From Pelagomonas calceolata (Eukaryota; Sar; Pelagophyceae; Pelagomonadales; Pelagomonadaceae): 64,000 nt of DNA. The DNA lies in assembly GCA_918797485.1 (NCBI GenBank), contig CAKKNE010000002.1, positions 3,128,501-3,192,500 of the forward strand. The letters are read 5' to 3'. Shown here piece by piece: positions 19,698 through 29,413 of the stretch. The notes under the pieces are model-generated. The model was not told the DNA's origin. It did no database searches and was given only the letters and a program-made list of their open reading frames with translations. Within the stretch, counting starts at the first letter, position 1. The number at the start of each line of letters is the position of its first letter. A program made the translations under genes and the position numbers.

Positions 19698-22145
19698 TTA
19701 ACAAATTGGGGGCAATAACTTTGGGGGACTAGAATGGCTTTCCCACGAGACCCTCGTGCCGTAGCTGGAACGCGAGAGTACGGAGCCCTCGTCGAAGCTA
19801 GAGCGCACGATGGCTCCTCGTGGGTCTCCCGGCCGCCACGGCGACGTGACCGACGACTCGTCGTCTCCCTTCTCGACCAGGACGATCGACAGCTCCTCCC
19901 GCTGCGGCTCCTCGTCGTAGAAGCCGAGGTCGAAGTCCACGCCGGCGGTGTCGTCCGCGCCGCCCGCCACGCCCTCCAAGCAACTGCGCCGGACGCCGTG
20001 GGCGACGAGCTCCTCGATCACGACCTCTGCGCGCCTTTTGGCCAGAGCCTCTGCCTGCGCCTGCTTCCGACTCGTGAGATCGCCACTCCTCCGCACGTAG
20101 ACGTTGACCGTCGCCCTCAGGGCCAGATTCCGGTGGGCGCACTCGGCGTCGGCCGCGCATAAAGCCGGCGCGACCTCGTCCCGCAGAATGGACTTGGCCT
20201 CGAGCTTGAGGTCAATGCCGTTCCGTACGAACTTGATGCGCGGCGCCCGGAACACATCGAGCAGTCTGGACGAAAACGACACTTCCGCCTCGACGCCGTG
20301 GCCCCGCTCGTCGCCAAAGTCATCAAGCCGGTCCTGGACGCAGTCGTCCAGCTCCTCCAGAAACGCGACGTCCGAGCGACAGCGCCTCACGTACTCGAGC
20401 CGTTTGCGCCGGAGCGCCTCCTGTAGCGATTCATTGTCCACAATTTCTTGAATGGCGGGTATCTCGATCAATTCCTCTTCCGACTCGGAAGACCACCCAT
20501 CTCCGAGCGGCGCCGGCTCCGGCGGCGGCACATCCTCAGAATAGGCCTTGACTTTGGCTTCGTTGGCGCGGGCTTGCATCGTCAGCGCGGCGAGGTCATC
20601 TCTCCTCCCATAGTCGAAGGCGAACTTATCTTTGTGCGCCCGTTCCAAGTCGTCTAATCTTTCTTGCGCTTCCGCGGCGTAGCGCGCAGCCAGACAAGCT
20701 TCGGCTTCCACGCATTCGAAGGACGCGAAGCCCACCAAACCTAATCTTTCACCCTCTGCGAGCGCAGCGCGGATCGAGCGAAGACAGCCCGTTTGCGACG
20801 CGCTCAGCAAACACGCCTTGGCGTTGTCGAGCTCAAAGGATTTCCTCCTCCGCTCGGCAAGCCACTCGCCCTGGCGGCCCGCGCGGCCCGACGCTTGTTG
20901 AGACATCGGTTCCACGGCTAGTGCCACCTTCCAGACCGCATTGGGCTTGAGCCGCGCCAATAGGATGCGGTGCGCCGCGTCCGAGATGCCGAGCTGTTTT
21001 CTGAATTCCGCGGCGAAGGTTTTTGCATCCTCCGGTTCGCCCGCGTCGCCCGCGAGGCACATCTCGAGGACGGTTTGGTACGTTGAATTGTTCTCGACGC
21101 TCGGGCGGCGCCGCTCCATAGGCTTGCGCGTCACTTGCTCGAGGTGGTCGGCCGGCTTCTCCTCTTTGGCCAGTAGCTGAGCGAGCAGATCGGGCTCCTC
21201 CTTCTCTACGGGCTTGGGCTTATCGGCTTGCGTCACCAAGCCTTGGGACGTGGTCGTCTGCAGCGCCTTCAGGAGGCGGGCCTTGAGTTCGCCCTTGAGG
21301 CCTTGAGTGGACAGGCCGCGCTGCTTCAGAGCCGCCTTCAATTTGGGCGCCGTCATTTTTTCGACTTGCGATGGAGTGACCGGGTCGATTTTACCTGGTG
21401 ATGAGGGCGGCGGCCGCGCCGGCACGTCGGGAGCGTCACCGCCGAGCTCGGCCGCCATTTTCTGGACCCAGTAGTCGCCTTGCGTCGTCTGGCCGACCGC
21501 GGCTTCATTATATGCGGCCGTGTTCCGCTCCGCCTTCGACACGTATCTTACTGTCATGCTCTGCGCGAGGTCCTCCTCGGCCTCGAGGTAGGTCCGCGGC
21601 ACGTACCCGGAGTTCTGGTCGCTGACGGCGAAGACCCAGCCCGGCGTCGTCGGGCGGCTCCGCTGCCCCTCCGACAAGGGGCCCAGCTCCTCCCGCAACA
21701 CCAAGACTTCTTGGTTGTCTTCCACATTTAGCTCCGCGGGCTCCACAGCTTCAAAGGCTCGCCGCGCTCGGGCCTTGCAGAGGATACTGCCGCGGGGCGG
21801 GTCGTCGGGCACCGCCTCGCGTCTCGACCAGTAATTCCGCTCCTTATCTTGCGTGCGCTTTCTTCGTCGCGGCGTCGCTTCCGGCGTGTGAGTCGTAGAA
21901 TCAAAAAAGCCACGCGGTGATGTCGCCGGCGTCACCTCGCCGATCGTCACCGTGCCATCGTCGGAGCAGGACTCGTACTCGCCGTAGGTGCTGTCGAGGT
22001 GACTTTGCTGCTGGAGTTCGTCGTACCAGGCGTTCGGCGACGTTGGTTCTTCCGGTTGGCGGACCTCTGGCGTCTTCGGCGGCGTGCGCGCCGGCTTGAA
22101 TTGCTCCCTGGCTGGCTTCTTCTTGGCGCTGCCGAACCAGCCCAT
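19698..22145 (-). CDS. SH3 - SAP - OmpA-like multidomain protein
   Basis: 815 aa from ATG at 22145. Residues 123-190 read as an SH3 domain (ARRAFEAVEPAELNVEDNQE ... GWVFAV ... GYVPRTYLE). Residues 259-295 read as a SAP helix-extended-loop-helix (MTAPKLKAALKQRGLSTQGL then ELKARLLKAL), a DNA/RNA-binding motif. Around 635-735 the order beta strand, NVYV, SRKQAQAEALAKRRAEVVIE, ELVAHGV resembles an OmpA/MotB-like fold. The rest is charged and probably helical. A protein combining signalling-type SH3, nucleic-acid-type SAP and an OmpA-like end is unusual; function unknown. It is tail-to-tail with the giant membrane protein, only 9 bases between stop codons, so transcripts must overlap. Confidence 0.72.
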   Translation of the reverse strand: MGWFGSAKKKPAREQFKPARTPPKTPEVRQPEEPTSPNAWYDELQQQSHLDSTYGEYESCSDDGTVTIGEVTPATSPRGFFDSTTHTPEATPRRRKRTQDKERNYWSRREAVPDDPPRGSILCKARARRAFEAVEPAELNVEDNQEVLVLREELGPLSEGQRSRPTTPGWVFAVSDQNSGYVPRTYLEAEEDLAQSMTVRYVSKAERNTAAYNEAAVGQTTQGDYWVQKMAAELGGDAPDVPARPPPSSPGKIDPVTPSQVEKMTAPKLKAALKQRGLSTQGLKGELKARLLKALQTTTSQGLVTQADKPKPVEKEEPDLLAQLLAKEEKPADHLEQVTRKPMERRRPSVENNSTYQTVLEMCLAGDAGEPEDAKTFAAEFRKQLGISDAAHRILLARLKPNAVWKVALAVEPMSQQASGRAGRQGEWLAERRRKSFELDNAKACLLSASQTGCLRSIRAALAEGERLGLVGFASFECVEAEACLAARYAAEAQERLDDLERAHKDKFAFDYGRRDDLAALTMQARANEAKVKAYSEDVPPPEPAPLGDGWSSESEEELIEIPAIQEIVDNESLQEALRRKRLEYVRRCRSDVAFLEELDDCVQDRLDDFGDERGHGVEAEVSFSSRLLDVFRAPRIKFVRNGIDLKLEAKSILRDEVAPALCAADAECAHRNLALRATVNVYVRRSGDLTSRKQAQAEALAKRRAEVVIEELVAHGVRRSCLEGVAGGADDTAGVDFDLGFYDEEPQREELSIVLVEKGDDESSVTSPWRPGDPRGAIVRSSFDEGSVLSRSSYGTRVSWESHSSPPKLLPPIC

Positions 22146-22530
22146 GGTCTGGCAGCCCTTTCAGGGTCTCACTACTCCCAGCGCTGCGCACGGTCGAGCG
22201 GTTCTCGACGAGCGCGACGCCCTCCTTCAACGTGCTCGCCGCGGGCAGCCCAGACGCCGGCAGTGATCTGTTTTGTGAGAGGCGCTGCCAAGATGGCGCT
22301 GGCCTTCGCGAGCTGCTGCCGTCGCCCGCACCGGTCGGCGCCCGATAACGAGATGTCGGAAGCGTGCCGGAGAGCATGCATTGTGTCTGACCCACTTCGT
22401 GCGGGTTCGCTTGCTGCCGGCTCACAAGCGGACGGCGTTGGCAGGGCAGCGCTGCCCCAACAAGTCAATCAAGGCCCACGATGGCACACACCACAACTTA
22501 GATCAAAGCCCACGCTCGCAGCGCACAAAT
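22146..22530. promoter_or_regulatory. Divergent promoter region between SH3-SAP and LRR-IQ genes
   Basis: 385 bases between two start codons on opposite strands. No gene seen. The open frame of the LRR-IQ gene reaches back to 22381 but starts there with TTG; the ATG at 22531 is used. Confidence 0.35.
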
Positions 22531-25500
22531 ATGGCCTCGGCCTTCGGGGCCAAGCCCCTCCCCAAGCGCCTCCAGACGGCCACCAGACACGACGAGTGGG
22601 ACGACGTCGAGGTGCCGGCCTTCGTGACGCCGTCCTTCTACAAGCCGCCCCCGCCCCCGCTACCGAAGGAGAAGCCCGCCAAGCCCTTGACGAAGAGTCA
22701 AAGGGCGATGGCGAAGGCCCGAGCGGCGAACATGGGAGTAGCCTACGGCAAGCCCCGGAAGAAGGTCAAGAAGGCGCCCGTCGTCGCCTCACCTCCGCGC
22801 ACCGTCAACACGCCAGTGAAGTCCGTGACGCTCGAGGCGTCGTCGCCGGCCAAGTCAGCGGTCTCGTTCAACAGCAGCGCGCTCAAGTCCCAGGCCGTGA
22901 CGCGCGGCACGCTACCGGTTTCCGTGCACGAGGACATTGTGTTCGGCTGTCCGGAAGAATTGAGGAAGGGTTATTACCTGAAGGAGGACGGCTGGTTTCC
23001 CCGCGGACTGCTGTATAGGGACTGGGCGCGGCTGACGCCGTTGGACGGCGGTAGCATCGACCTTTCAGATAGGTGCTTGAACGACGGCGATCTAGCTTTG
23101 TTTGGGCAGCTCCAGTTGACCGTAGATCAGCGGAGGAAGTCCTTATCGGATCGAAGCGGCGGCGGCTACGTGCAATCATTGTGCCTCAAGAAGAACACCA
23201 ATATATCCTATAAAGGCATCGAGGCCTGGCCCGCTTTTGAACAACTCACAGCACTGGACGTGTCGGACTGCCCCCTTTTTTGTGATCGCGCGTGCGAGCA
23301 TCTACGACGGCATACGAAGTCTCTGACCTCGTTGGATGTATCTGGCACACAAGTAGGCGATGACGGCGTCCATTCCGTGCTCGCTGGTTTAAAGTATCTC
23401 AAAAAGTTGTACTTGAGAAGGCTGAAACATCTCAAAGACGCGGGCATAACAAACATAGCCGAGGTATTAAAAAGAAAGAAAACATTACGAGTGCTCGATT
23501 TCCGGGAGACGCCGAACTTCCGGAATGACGCTCTCTTACAATTATTGGCTGATGGTGGCGGGCATTTATCAGAGCTCTACTTGGGTAAATGCAAACAAGT
23601 CGACGCGTTGGCTTTGTTAGGATTAAGGCGAGAAATGGGCTCGTTGAATCTGCGGAAGCTCGACATCTCGTACTTATCGAAGCTGAGAGGTGGCACTACG
23701 CTACTAGCTGGCTTCGCATCAAGCTGTGCTTACTTGGTCGAGTTACGGTTATCCCATTTACATGAGTGTGTGGACGACGACGCTTTATTGGGCTTCGTCG
23801 AGGCGTGTACGGGTACGATACCGCCTCTCGAAATCGTGGACCTCGCCGCGAACTACAATGTTAGCTCGCGAGGATTAGGACCGTTCCTCGACAAAGTGAA
23901 AGAAACGATTAAGGTCCTAGACGTATCTTTATGCAATAAACTAGACGACAAGTTCGGCGAGGCACTCGCAAACTGCCTGCAGCTCGACGAAGTGGTCATG
24001 GTCGACTCTCCCTTGCTAGGTGACCGAGGATTGACGAGTTGGGCTAAAGGCCCACCACCGAAGATAGACAAATATGGGAAGGTCATCCCCGTCCTGGAGC
24101 GGACCTGGCGGCCCGGCGAGCCCGAGCCCAAGCGCATTCGGCTGAAACTGAAAGCGTTGACCATGCAAGCCGCCTTCAGCGGTACGGTAGATGTATCAGC
24201 GCGGTGTCGCGTGCCGCGGTACGCGGAACCGGGCTTACGAAACCTCTTCCGGAAGTGCGGCAAATTCTTAGAAAGATTAGATCTAGATGGCGCGCCTCGC
24301 GTCAACGACGACTGCATCAAAACGATAGCCAAGCTCTGCCCTGCCTTGAAACAGCTCGGATTGGACGGCTGCACTGCTGTCACCGATGAAGGCATGGTCG
24401 AGATCGGGCGAGGCTGCCATAAGCTTGAGAGGTTGAGAGCTGCAGGGTGTGGTGGGGACTACACGGGACTATCAGACAAAACGGCCCAGGCGTTGGGCCT
24501 CGGCTGCCCCTGTCTGAAATTCTTGGACGTTTCAAGGTGTGCGTTTACAAGAGAAGGTCTACGAGCCTTAGCCGCCGGTTGTCGGAAGTTGGAAGTGCTA
24601 AAATTCTATGGCTGCTACGACGTCGAGGATGAGGGAATAGATGCGATTCTTACTTTCTGTACTTGTCTGAAGGTGTTGAATGTCGGATCGTGCGACTTGG
24701 TAAGTGACGCGTGTCTGGCGCACGTGCAGAACGCGCGGGAATTGCGAACTTTGGATGCAAGACGAGTCAACAAGGGCAAAGGTTTCCGGGCGAAATCTTT
24801 AAAAAGATGCGCCGTATTACTCCCATACGCTAAAACAACATCAGACGGGTTAGCACCTGTCGAGAAAGGGGTTGAGAGATTAGTACAATACCAAGAACGA
24901 GCTAGAATAGCGTACGACAAGTGTCGGAAAATACAAGCAAGAGTAAGGAGAAACATCGCCGTGGCCGCAGCTCTCAAAGCCAAGAAGCGGCGCGAGAAGG
25001 AGCGGCTCTTCATGGCGGCCTTGATGTGCATCCAGCGATGTATAAGGCAAAGAAGGGCCGAGCTTAACTATCGGGCGATGCTCAAGGAAAAGTATCGCAA
25101 GGAAGCTTGGGACGCCGCGGAAGCGGCGAAAGAATTCTTATTAGAGCTAGAGATCGCGCGCCAGCTCCTGGAGCGGCAGCGAGTAGCACACCTTGAGGAC
25201 CTGGTCATCAAGTTTAAGAAGCGTGGACGAGCTTTGGCGTTCGTGCGGTTCCATCATAATAGGGACGAGGCGCGGTGGTTGGAGGAGTGCTGGGTCATAC
25301 TCCAATCATGCATAAGATGCGCTCTGGGGAAGATGCTGTGGCGAAGGCAACGTCGAGCCGCTATTATCATAGAGTCTTGCTGTAGAATCCCTCTAGCTCG
25401 CATAAAGTTCGCCAAGCGCCACCGCGAGTACCGCCAAGAGCAAGTACGAAAGGCAGCTCAGGCAAAAATGGCGGAGATCAAAGCCGTGAATGCCATGCGC

Positions 25501-27882
25501 CGCCAACAGGCCCGCGCGAAGAAAGAGAAAAAAATCAAGGAACAAAAGAAAATCGAACGGCGCAAGGAATTGGAGGACATCATGGCGTCCGTGGCGCGCA
25601 AGGACCTGACGCCCTATGAGCGGGAGAAGCGCCATCGGCGGGACATGGCGTGGCGGATCCAGACGTTCGCTGCTCGACCCTATATCGAGCGGCAACTCCT
25701 GAAGAGGAACAATGCTGCTACTTCCATTGAAAGGGGTTTCCGAGCTCACCTAGCTAGAGATATGGTCAAGCGATATCGCAGACGGCAGAAGAAGATTATA
25801 GAGGCGTGGGAGCGGTTCGGGCACCCCAATACGGTTGTTAAGATCACGGAGAAACGGCGAATCGCCGCGGAGTTATTAGCCGAACAGGCCGCCCAGGAGA
25901 TTCTTAGAAGGAGTATGGCTCAGCTCAAACTCAAACGATTTGTACGGACCAGATTAGCTCGGAACCGAGCTGCTAAATATTGGCTCAAACATCGCGAAAA
26001 CCGCCACGCGACGACGATACAGAGAAGGTTCCGGATGCGAGTTACACAGAAAGCTGTTGTTGCGATGAATAAAGCATACAACAGAGCATGTTTCAGGATC
26101 GCAATGTTGTGGTCGAAGAGGAAAGCTAGAATAAGGTACAAAGCGATCCAGCGAGATATGGAAGCCAGGAAGGAAGAAGAAGCTTTAAAACATAAACAAG
26201 AGCTCATGAGGAGGAAGAACTTCCGGACGGTGAAGAAGTGCTTCGAGAGTGGCCGAGAACGCGCGGCCATAAAAGTGCAAAAAAAATGGAGGGAAAATAG
26301 AATTGAAAGCAATAAGCGGGCTCGCCGATGCGCCGAGGCCGGCGAGGCCCTCCACCTCAAGAGACTCGAGTTCGCCATGGCCGAGAAGGCCAAAGAAGCG
26401 AAAGCTCTTCACGCTCGTGCCTTGTATCATGGTAAATTATTTGCGATGAAGGCGGCGAAACGAGCGGCCGACGGGGCTCGGAAAGCGGCTCGGGACATCT
26501 TCAATGCCGCTGCTGGTATCTCAGAAGAGGACATTATTCGGAGGGGCTACGAGTTACCAGAGGTCAAGAAGGATAGTGCGGTGGAGCGCATTTTCGACGC
26601 GGTGTGGAAGGGAGAAACGCAACCTAGACAAAAACGTAAAGAAGCGGACGAGCAGATGGAGTCGTCTATCTTGAATTTACAAAGTAGATCATTGGCCCCT
26701 CGGGGTATCGTGGACTTCCAGATAACTGTTGGTCGCACGGAGTTAACCACAATGAATGAAAAGATGGACCAAGCTAAAAATATGAGACAACCCGTCTGGG
26801 AACGCATCAAGAAGGACCTGTCGACGAACAAGTCGAAGATCTATATCTGGGTGCTCATGGGGTCGGGCCAGCGCGTGCTCACGTCGTTTACCGTAAGAAG
26901 GGCGCCGCCGAACCACAAGAACAAGGCGGCGAATGAGTCTCGCGTGTTCGGAGCGTTCATCTCCGGTACGGTCATCAGAGGTCATGAATCCTTGGGCATG
27001 GAGGTGCACGCTGATGCCGGGATCTTCCGAGGCGAATCGGCGCCGCCAATCGACGCCCTCAATGTCTCGAGGAATGACAAGGAAGCGGCATCCTACAAGA
27101 AGCTCGGCTGGGAAGAAGTCACACCGGCCATCAACAGTTGTGGGGATCAAAAATTAGGCAAGTTTCATATTGTCGTCCACCGCAAGAAGTTCCACAAGCG
27201 CGTCGTGCTGAACGTGCTGACGCTTGGGTTGCTGAAGCGCGAGAAGTGGTGGACGAACGAGCAGAAATTGATAGATATGATCGAGGTCTATGCCTTGCCG
27301 GTCGACGCGATCCATAAGCTGCGAGAAACGTTCGACAATTTGAATTATGGCGCTAATGATAGGATCGAGACGAGGGACTGGCTTGAAAGTCTAGGAGAGC
27401 AGAAGGAGCCCATGCCCTTGTATATGAAGTGGTTATTAGAGTTAGTGGAGACCGAGTCTTTATCTGGTGCGCACATCACGTTCGGCGAGTACGTCGGCTC
27501 CGTCTGTTATCTATGCATGTTCGACATGATTGGGATGTTGCGGTGGTTGTTCAAGTCCGTGACGGGTCGCGAGTCCTGCTTCCTCGAGAAGACGGATTAT
27601 GATTTATTGACCAAGGGCCTCATGATGACGAACCCACTTCCCTACAGGTCGGAGGACATCGACCAACTCTACAAGGCTTATTCCTCAGATAGGGGAGAGG
27701 TCTACTTCGAGGATTGGGTGAAGATCGCTGAGAGATTGCCGATGCTGCTCTTCGCGTTATTGCGATTCCAGGCGTCGGTCATGAAGGACAACCTGGGAGA
27801 GCCGTTCTGGTTCAAGAAGAAGGGCGACTTCGACAAGTTAAGGACGAAGCTCGGCGTCGAGCGGGCGAACCTGCTCGAGTAA
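22531..27882 (+). CDS. Leucine-rich repeat / IQ-motif protein of 1783 aa
   Basis: A basic, proline-rich N-terminus (to about 130) precedes a long array of cysteine-containing leucine-rich repeats of the AMN1/F-box type (about 225-740), for example LTALDVSDCPLF, LRVLDFRETPNF, LKQLGLDGCTAVTDEGM and LKVLNVGSCDLVSDACL. Residues about 785-1290 are very basic and helical, with repeated IQ-like units (CRKIQARVRRN, LMCIQRCIRQRRAE, ATTIQRRFRMR, AIKVQKKWRENR) that would bind calmodulin-like light chains. The C-terminal 400 residues are globular with EF-hand-like helices (IHKLRETFDNLNYGANDRIE). Such LRR-IQ proteins are common in cytoskeletal and ciliary settings in protists; that role here is inference. 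Continuous over 5.3 kb without introns. The start is the ATG at 22531 (AATATGG). Confidence 0.8.
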   Translation: MASAFGAKPLPKRLQTATRHDEWDDVEVPAFVTPSFYKPPPPPLPKEKPAKPLTKSQRAMAKARAANMGVAYGKPRKKVKKAPVVASPPRTVNTPVKSVTLEASSPAKSAVSFNSSALKSQAVTRGTLPVSVHEDIVFGCPEELRKGYYLKEDGWFPRGLLYRDWARLTPLDGGSIDLSDRCLNDGDLALFGQLQLTVDQRRKSLSDRSGGGYVQSLCLKKNTNISYKGIEAWPAFEQLTALDVSDCPLFCDRACEHLRRHTKSLTSLDVSGTQVGDDGVHSVLAGLKYLKKLYLRRLKHLKDAGITNIAEVLKRKKTLRVLDFRETPNFRNDALLQLLADGGGHLSELYLGKCKQVDALALLGLRREMGSLNLRKLDISYLSKLRGGTTLLAGFASSCAYLVELRLSHLHECVDDDALLGFVEACTGTIPPLEIVDLAANYNVSSRGLGPFLDKVKETIKVLDVSLCNKLDDKFGEALANCLQLDEVVMVDSPLLGDRGLTSWAKGPPPKIDKYGKVIPVLERTWRPGEPEPKRIRLKLKALTMQAAFSGTVDVSARCRVPRYAEPGLRNLFRKCGKFLERLDLDGAPRVNDDCIKTIAKLCPALKQLGLDGCTAVTDEGMVEIGRGCHKLERLRAAGCGGDYTGLSDKTAQALGLGCPCLKFLDVSRCAFTREGLRALAAGCRKLEVLKFYGCYDVEDEGIDAILTFCTCLKVLNVGSCDLVSDACLAHVQNARELRTLDARRVNKGKGFRAKSLKRCAVLLPYAKTTSDGLAPVEKGVERLVQYQERARIAYDKCRKIQARVRRNIAVAAALKAKKRREKERLFMAALMCIQRCIRQRRAELNYRAMLKEKYRKEAWDAAEAAKEFLLELEIARQLLERQRVAHLEDLVIKFKKRGRALAFVRFHHNRDEARWLEECWVILQSCIRCALGKMLWRRQRRAAIIIESCCRIPLARIKFAKRHREYRQEQVRKAAQAKMAEIKAVNAMRRQQARAKKEKKIKEQKKIERRKELEDIMASVARKDLTPYEREKRHRRDMAWRIQTFAARPYIERQLLKRNNAATSIERGFRAHLARDMVKRYRRRQKKIIEAWERFGHPNTVVKITEKRRIAAELLAEQAAQEILRRSMAQLKLKRFVRTRLARNRAAKYWLKHRENRHATTIQRRFRMRVTQKAVVAMNKAYNRACFRIAMLWSKRKARIRYKAIQRDMEARKEEEALKHKQELMRRKNFRTVKKCFESGRERAAIKVQKKWRENRIESNKRARRCAEAGEALHLKRLEFAMAEKAKEAKALHARALYHGKLFAMKAAKRAADGARKAARDIFNAAAGISEEDIIRRGYELPEVKKDSAVERIFDAVWKGETQPRQKRKEADEQMESSILNLQSRSLAPRGIVDFQITVGRTELTTMNEKMDQAKNMRQPVWERIKKDLSTNKSKIYIWVLMGSGQRVLTSFTVRRAPPNHKNKAANESRVFGAFISGTVIRGHESLGMEVHADAGIFRGESAPPIDALNVSRNDKEAASYKKLGWEEVTPAINSCGDQKLGKFHIVVHRKKFHKRVVLNVLTLGLLKREKWWTNEQKLIDMIEVYALPVDAIHKLRETFDNLNYGANDRIETRDWLESLGEQKEPMPLYMKWLLELVETESLSGAHITFGEYVGSVCYLCMFDMIGMLRWLFKSVTGRESCFLEKTDYDLLTKGLMMTNPLPYRSEDIDQLYKAYSSDRGEVYFEDWVKIAERLPMLLFALLRFQASVMKDNLGEPFWFKKKGDFDKLRTKLGVERANLLE

Positions 27883-28076
27883 GTACTGTTTTGTGTTTTA
27901 CTCGCCCGTCACTTCGCCCGTCCCGCCACTTCTCCCGCCCCCGGTCGGGCCGGTCCCGAGTGTCAGACCGGTGTGTTGAAGCACTGTTGCCAGTGCTTTC
28001 CTTAGAGGGACCGCACGCCTGTCCCGCCCCCATACGCCGTCGCCCCGAGTGTTCCTTCATACAATCACTTACAACA

Positions 28077-28778
28077 TCACAGCTCCCCCGCCGCGTACGG
28101 GTCGTCGTACATGTCCTCGGCGTCGTAAGGCGACTCGTAGGGGTCGTCGTAGTCGTCAAACTCGTCCAGCTCGCAGGCGGAGTCGTCAAAGTCGTCGAGC
28201 TCGCCCATAGCAGCAGCAGCACAGGACGCGCGCTCGAGCCGCTCCGCGAGGTCTCCGGCTCGATTGACCGCGGCGAGCGCGGCCGCCTCCGCCTTGACGA
28301 GGTCGGCGCGCAACTGTACAATGTCGTTGGGCACGCTATCCATTCCGAGCACGTCGCAGTCGACCGGCACGTCGAGCGTGGCCTCGTACGTGCAGGTCGC
28401 CGGCTCGCGCGCGTCGCGGAGCGCGTAGGCCTCCGCGCCGCATCGTATGCTCACCGTCGCGTTGCGCGGCGCGGCGCCGCACACGTCGCCGTCCGCATAC
28501 ACGAGGCTGCGGCCGCGCCACGCTGCGAAGACGCCGAGGACGAACTCCTGGCCCGCCAACGACGTCTGCGTCGCGTTTGCGAACGGACAAACTCTAAGTT
28601 CGTCGGCGCCGAGTTTTGTAGATACGCAGCGGCCTCGGAAGGGGAGCAGGGCCGCGGGGCCCGCGGGCGGTGCCGGCGGCCGTCTTTTTTCGGTGGTTGT
28701 GTGGTCTAGGCCCCGTGTGAGCCTGATTTCTTGCTGCTCGGAGGCTGCTGCAGCCGTAAGTAAGCTGATTAGCCACAT
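28077..28778 (-). CDS. MRH-domain ER lectin-like protein (glucosidase II beta / OS-9 / GNPTG type)
   Basis: 233 aa. The hydrophobic leader MWLISLLTAAAASEQQ is a likely signal peptide. Residues 51-141 form a mannose-6-phosphate receptor homology domain: VCPFANATQ, GVFAAW, LVYADGDVCG, ATVSIRCG and CTYEATLDVPVDC. The residues expected to bind mannose are present: Gln71, Arg112, Tyr131 and Glu132. A short coiled coil (about 154-190) and a very acidic tail (DDFDDSACELDEFDDYDDPY) follow. Glucosidase II beta subunits also carry N-terminal LDLa repeats, which are missing, so this is either a shortened relative or a separate ER/Golgi glycoprotein quality-control lectin. Convergent with the LRR-IQ gene; divergent from RPL7. 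Confidence 0.78.
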   Translation of the reverse strand: MWLISLLTAAAASEQQEIRLTRGLDHTTTEKRRPPAPPAGPAALLPFRGRCVSTKLGADELRVCPFANATQTSLAGQEFVLGVFAAWRGRSLVYADGDVCGAAPRNATVSIRCGAEAYALRDAREPATCTYEATLDVPVDCDVLGMDSVPNDIVQLRADLVKAEAAALAAVNRAGDLAERLERASCAAAAMGELDDFDDSACELDEFDDYDDPYESPYDAEDMYDDPYAAGEL

Positions 28779-29413
28779 GGCTATTCGAGTGCTGCTCGCA
28801 GCGTCGACTGAGCAGCTGTTTTTTTGTGTTCGGCTTGTGGCCTCGATAAATGAGTTCCAAAATCAATCTATGGACAGCGCTGGCCGCTGCGCGCTTTTGT
28901 GCCTAAAGTTTGCTAAAATCGAGGTGCTAAATAATCTCAATCGGGTTGTATGTACCCGCACGTTAAGCGAAAGCCTGGGAGAACGCCTTTCCAGCGCCTT
29001 TCCAGGCTTCTAGTGCTCCTCTGACACCACAGGCCTCTCTTAGTACGTCTTTTCGTCATCCCTCATTTTGCCATCGCTATCGCCTCGAGACGGACTTGGG
29101 CCGTATTGGACGAGGTAAGAGCCTAGAGACGAATCCAACCTTCAAGAGCGACTCAGAGGCACGTGTGTCAGCGCTGACGAGCAGCGCCTGCTTCAACGGG
29201 CGTCAGTGAGCGAGCTCCACTGCTTGCAAGGCAAGCTGCACCAGGAGCCGCCGCCGCGGCCCGCGCTGGCAGGAGTGCGGCTGCGAGGCTCGACACGACA
29301 CACCAGACGCTGTCGCTGCGCAGAAGCGGTGATAGGAGACGCCAGAGACACGCAGAGACGCGCCGGTCGCCCTCGGAGGCGAAACGCCCCGGCCCCCCCG
29401 CAGGCAGAACAAG
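28779..29413. promoter_or_regulatory. Intergenic region between MRH protein and RPL7
   Basis: 635 bases between divergent genes. No gene recognised; the overlapping open frames have shadow-like composition. A hairpin-capable pair, AAGCCTGG at 28971-28978 and CCAGGCTT at 29002-29009, brackets two copies of CGCCTTTCCAG. Likely contains the RPL7 promoter and 5' UTR. Confidence 0.35.

Noticed and set aside
22381-22530. 50-residue N-terminal extension of the LRR-IQ protein
   Set aside because: Begins with TTG and overlaps the divergent promoter region; the first ATG in a normal context is at 22531. Similar non-ATG extensions were dropped at 4106, 6822, 33482, 35382 and 44638.
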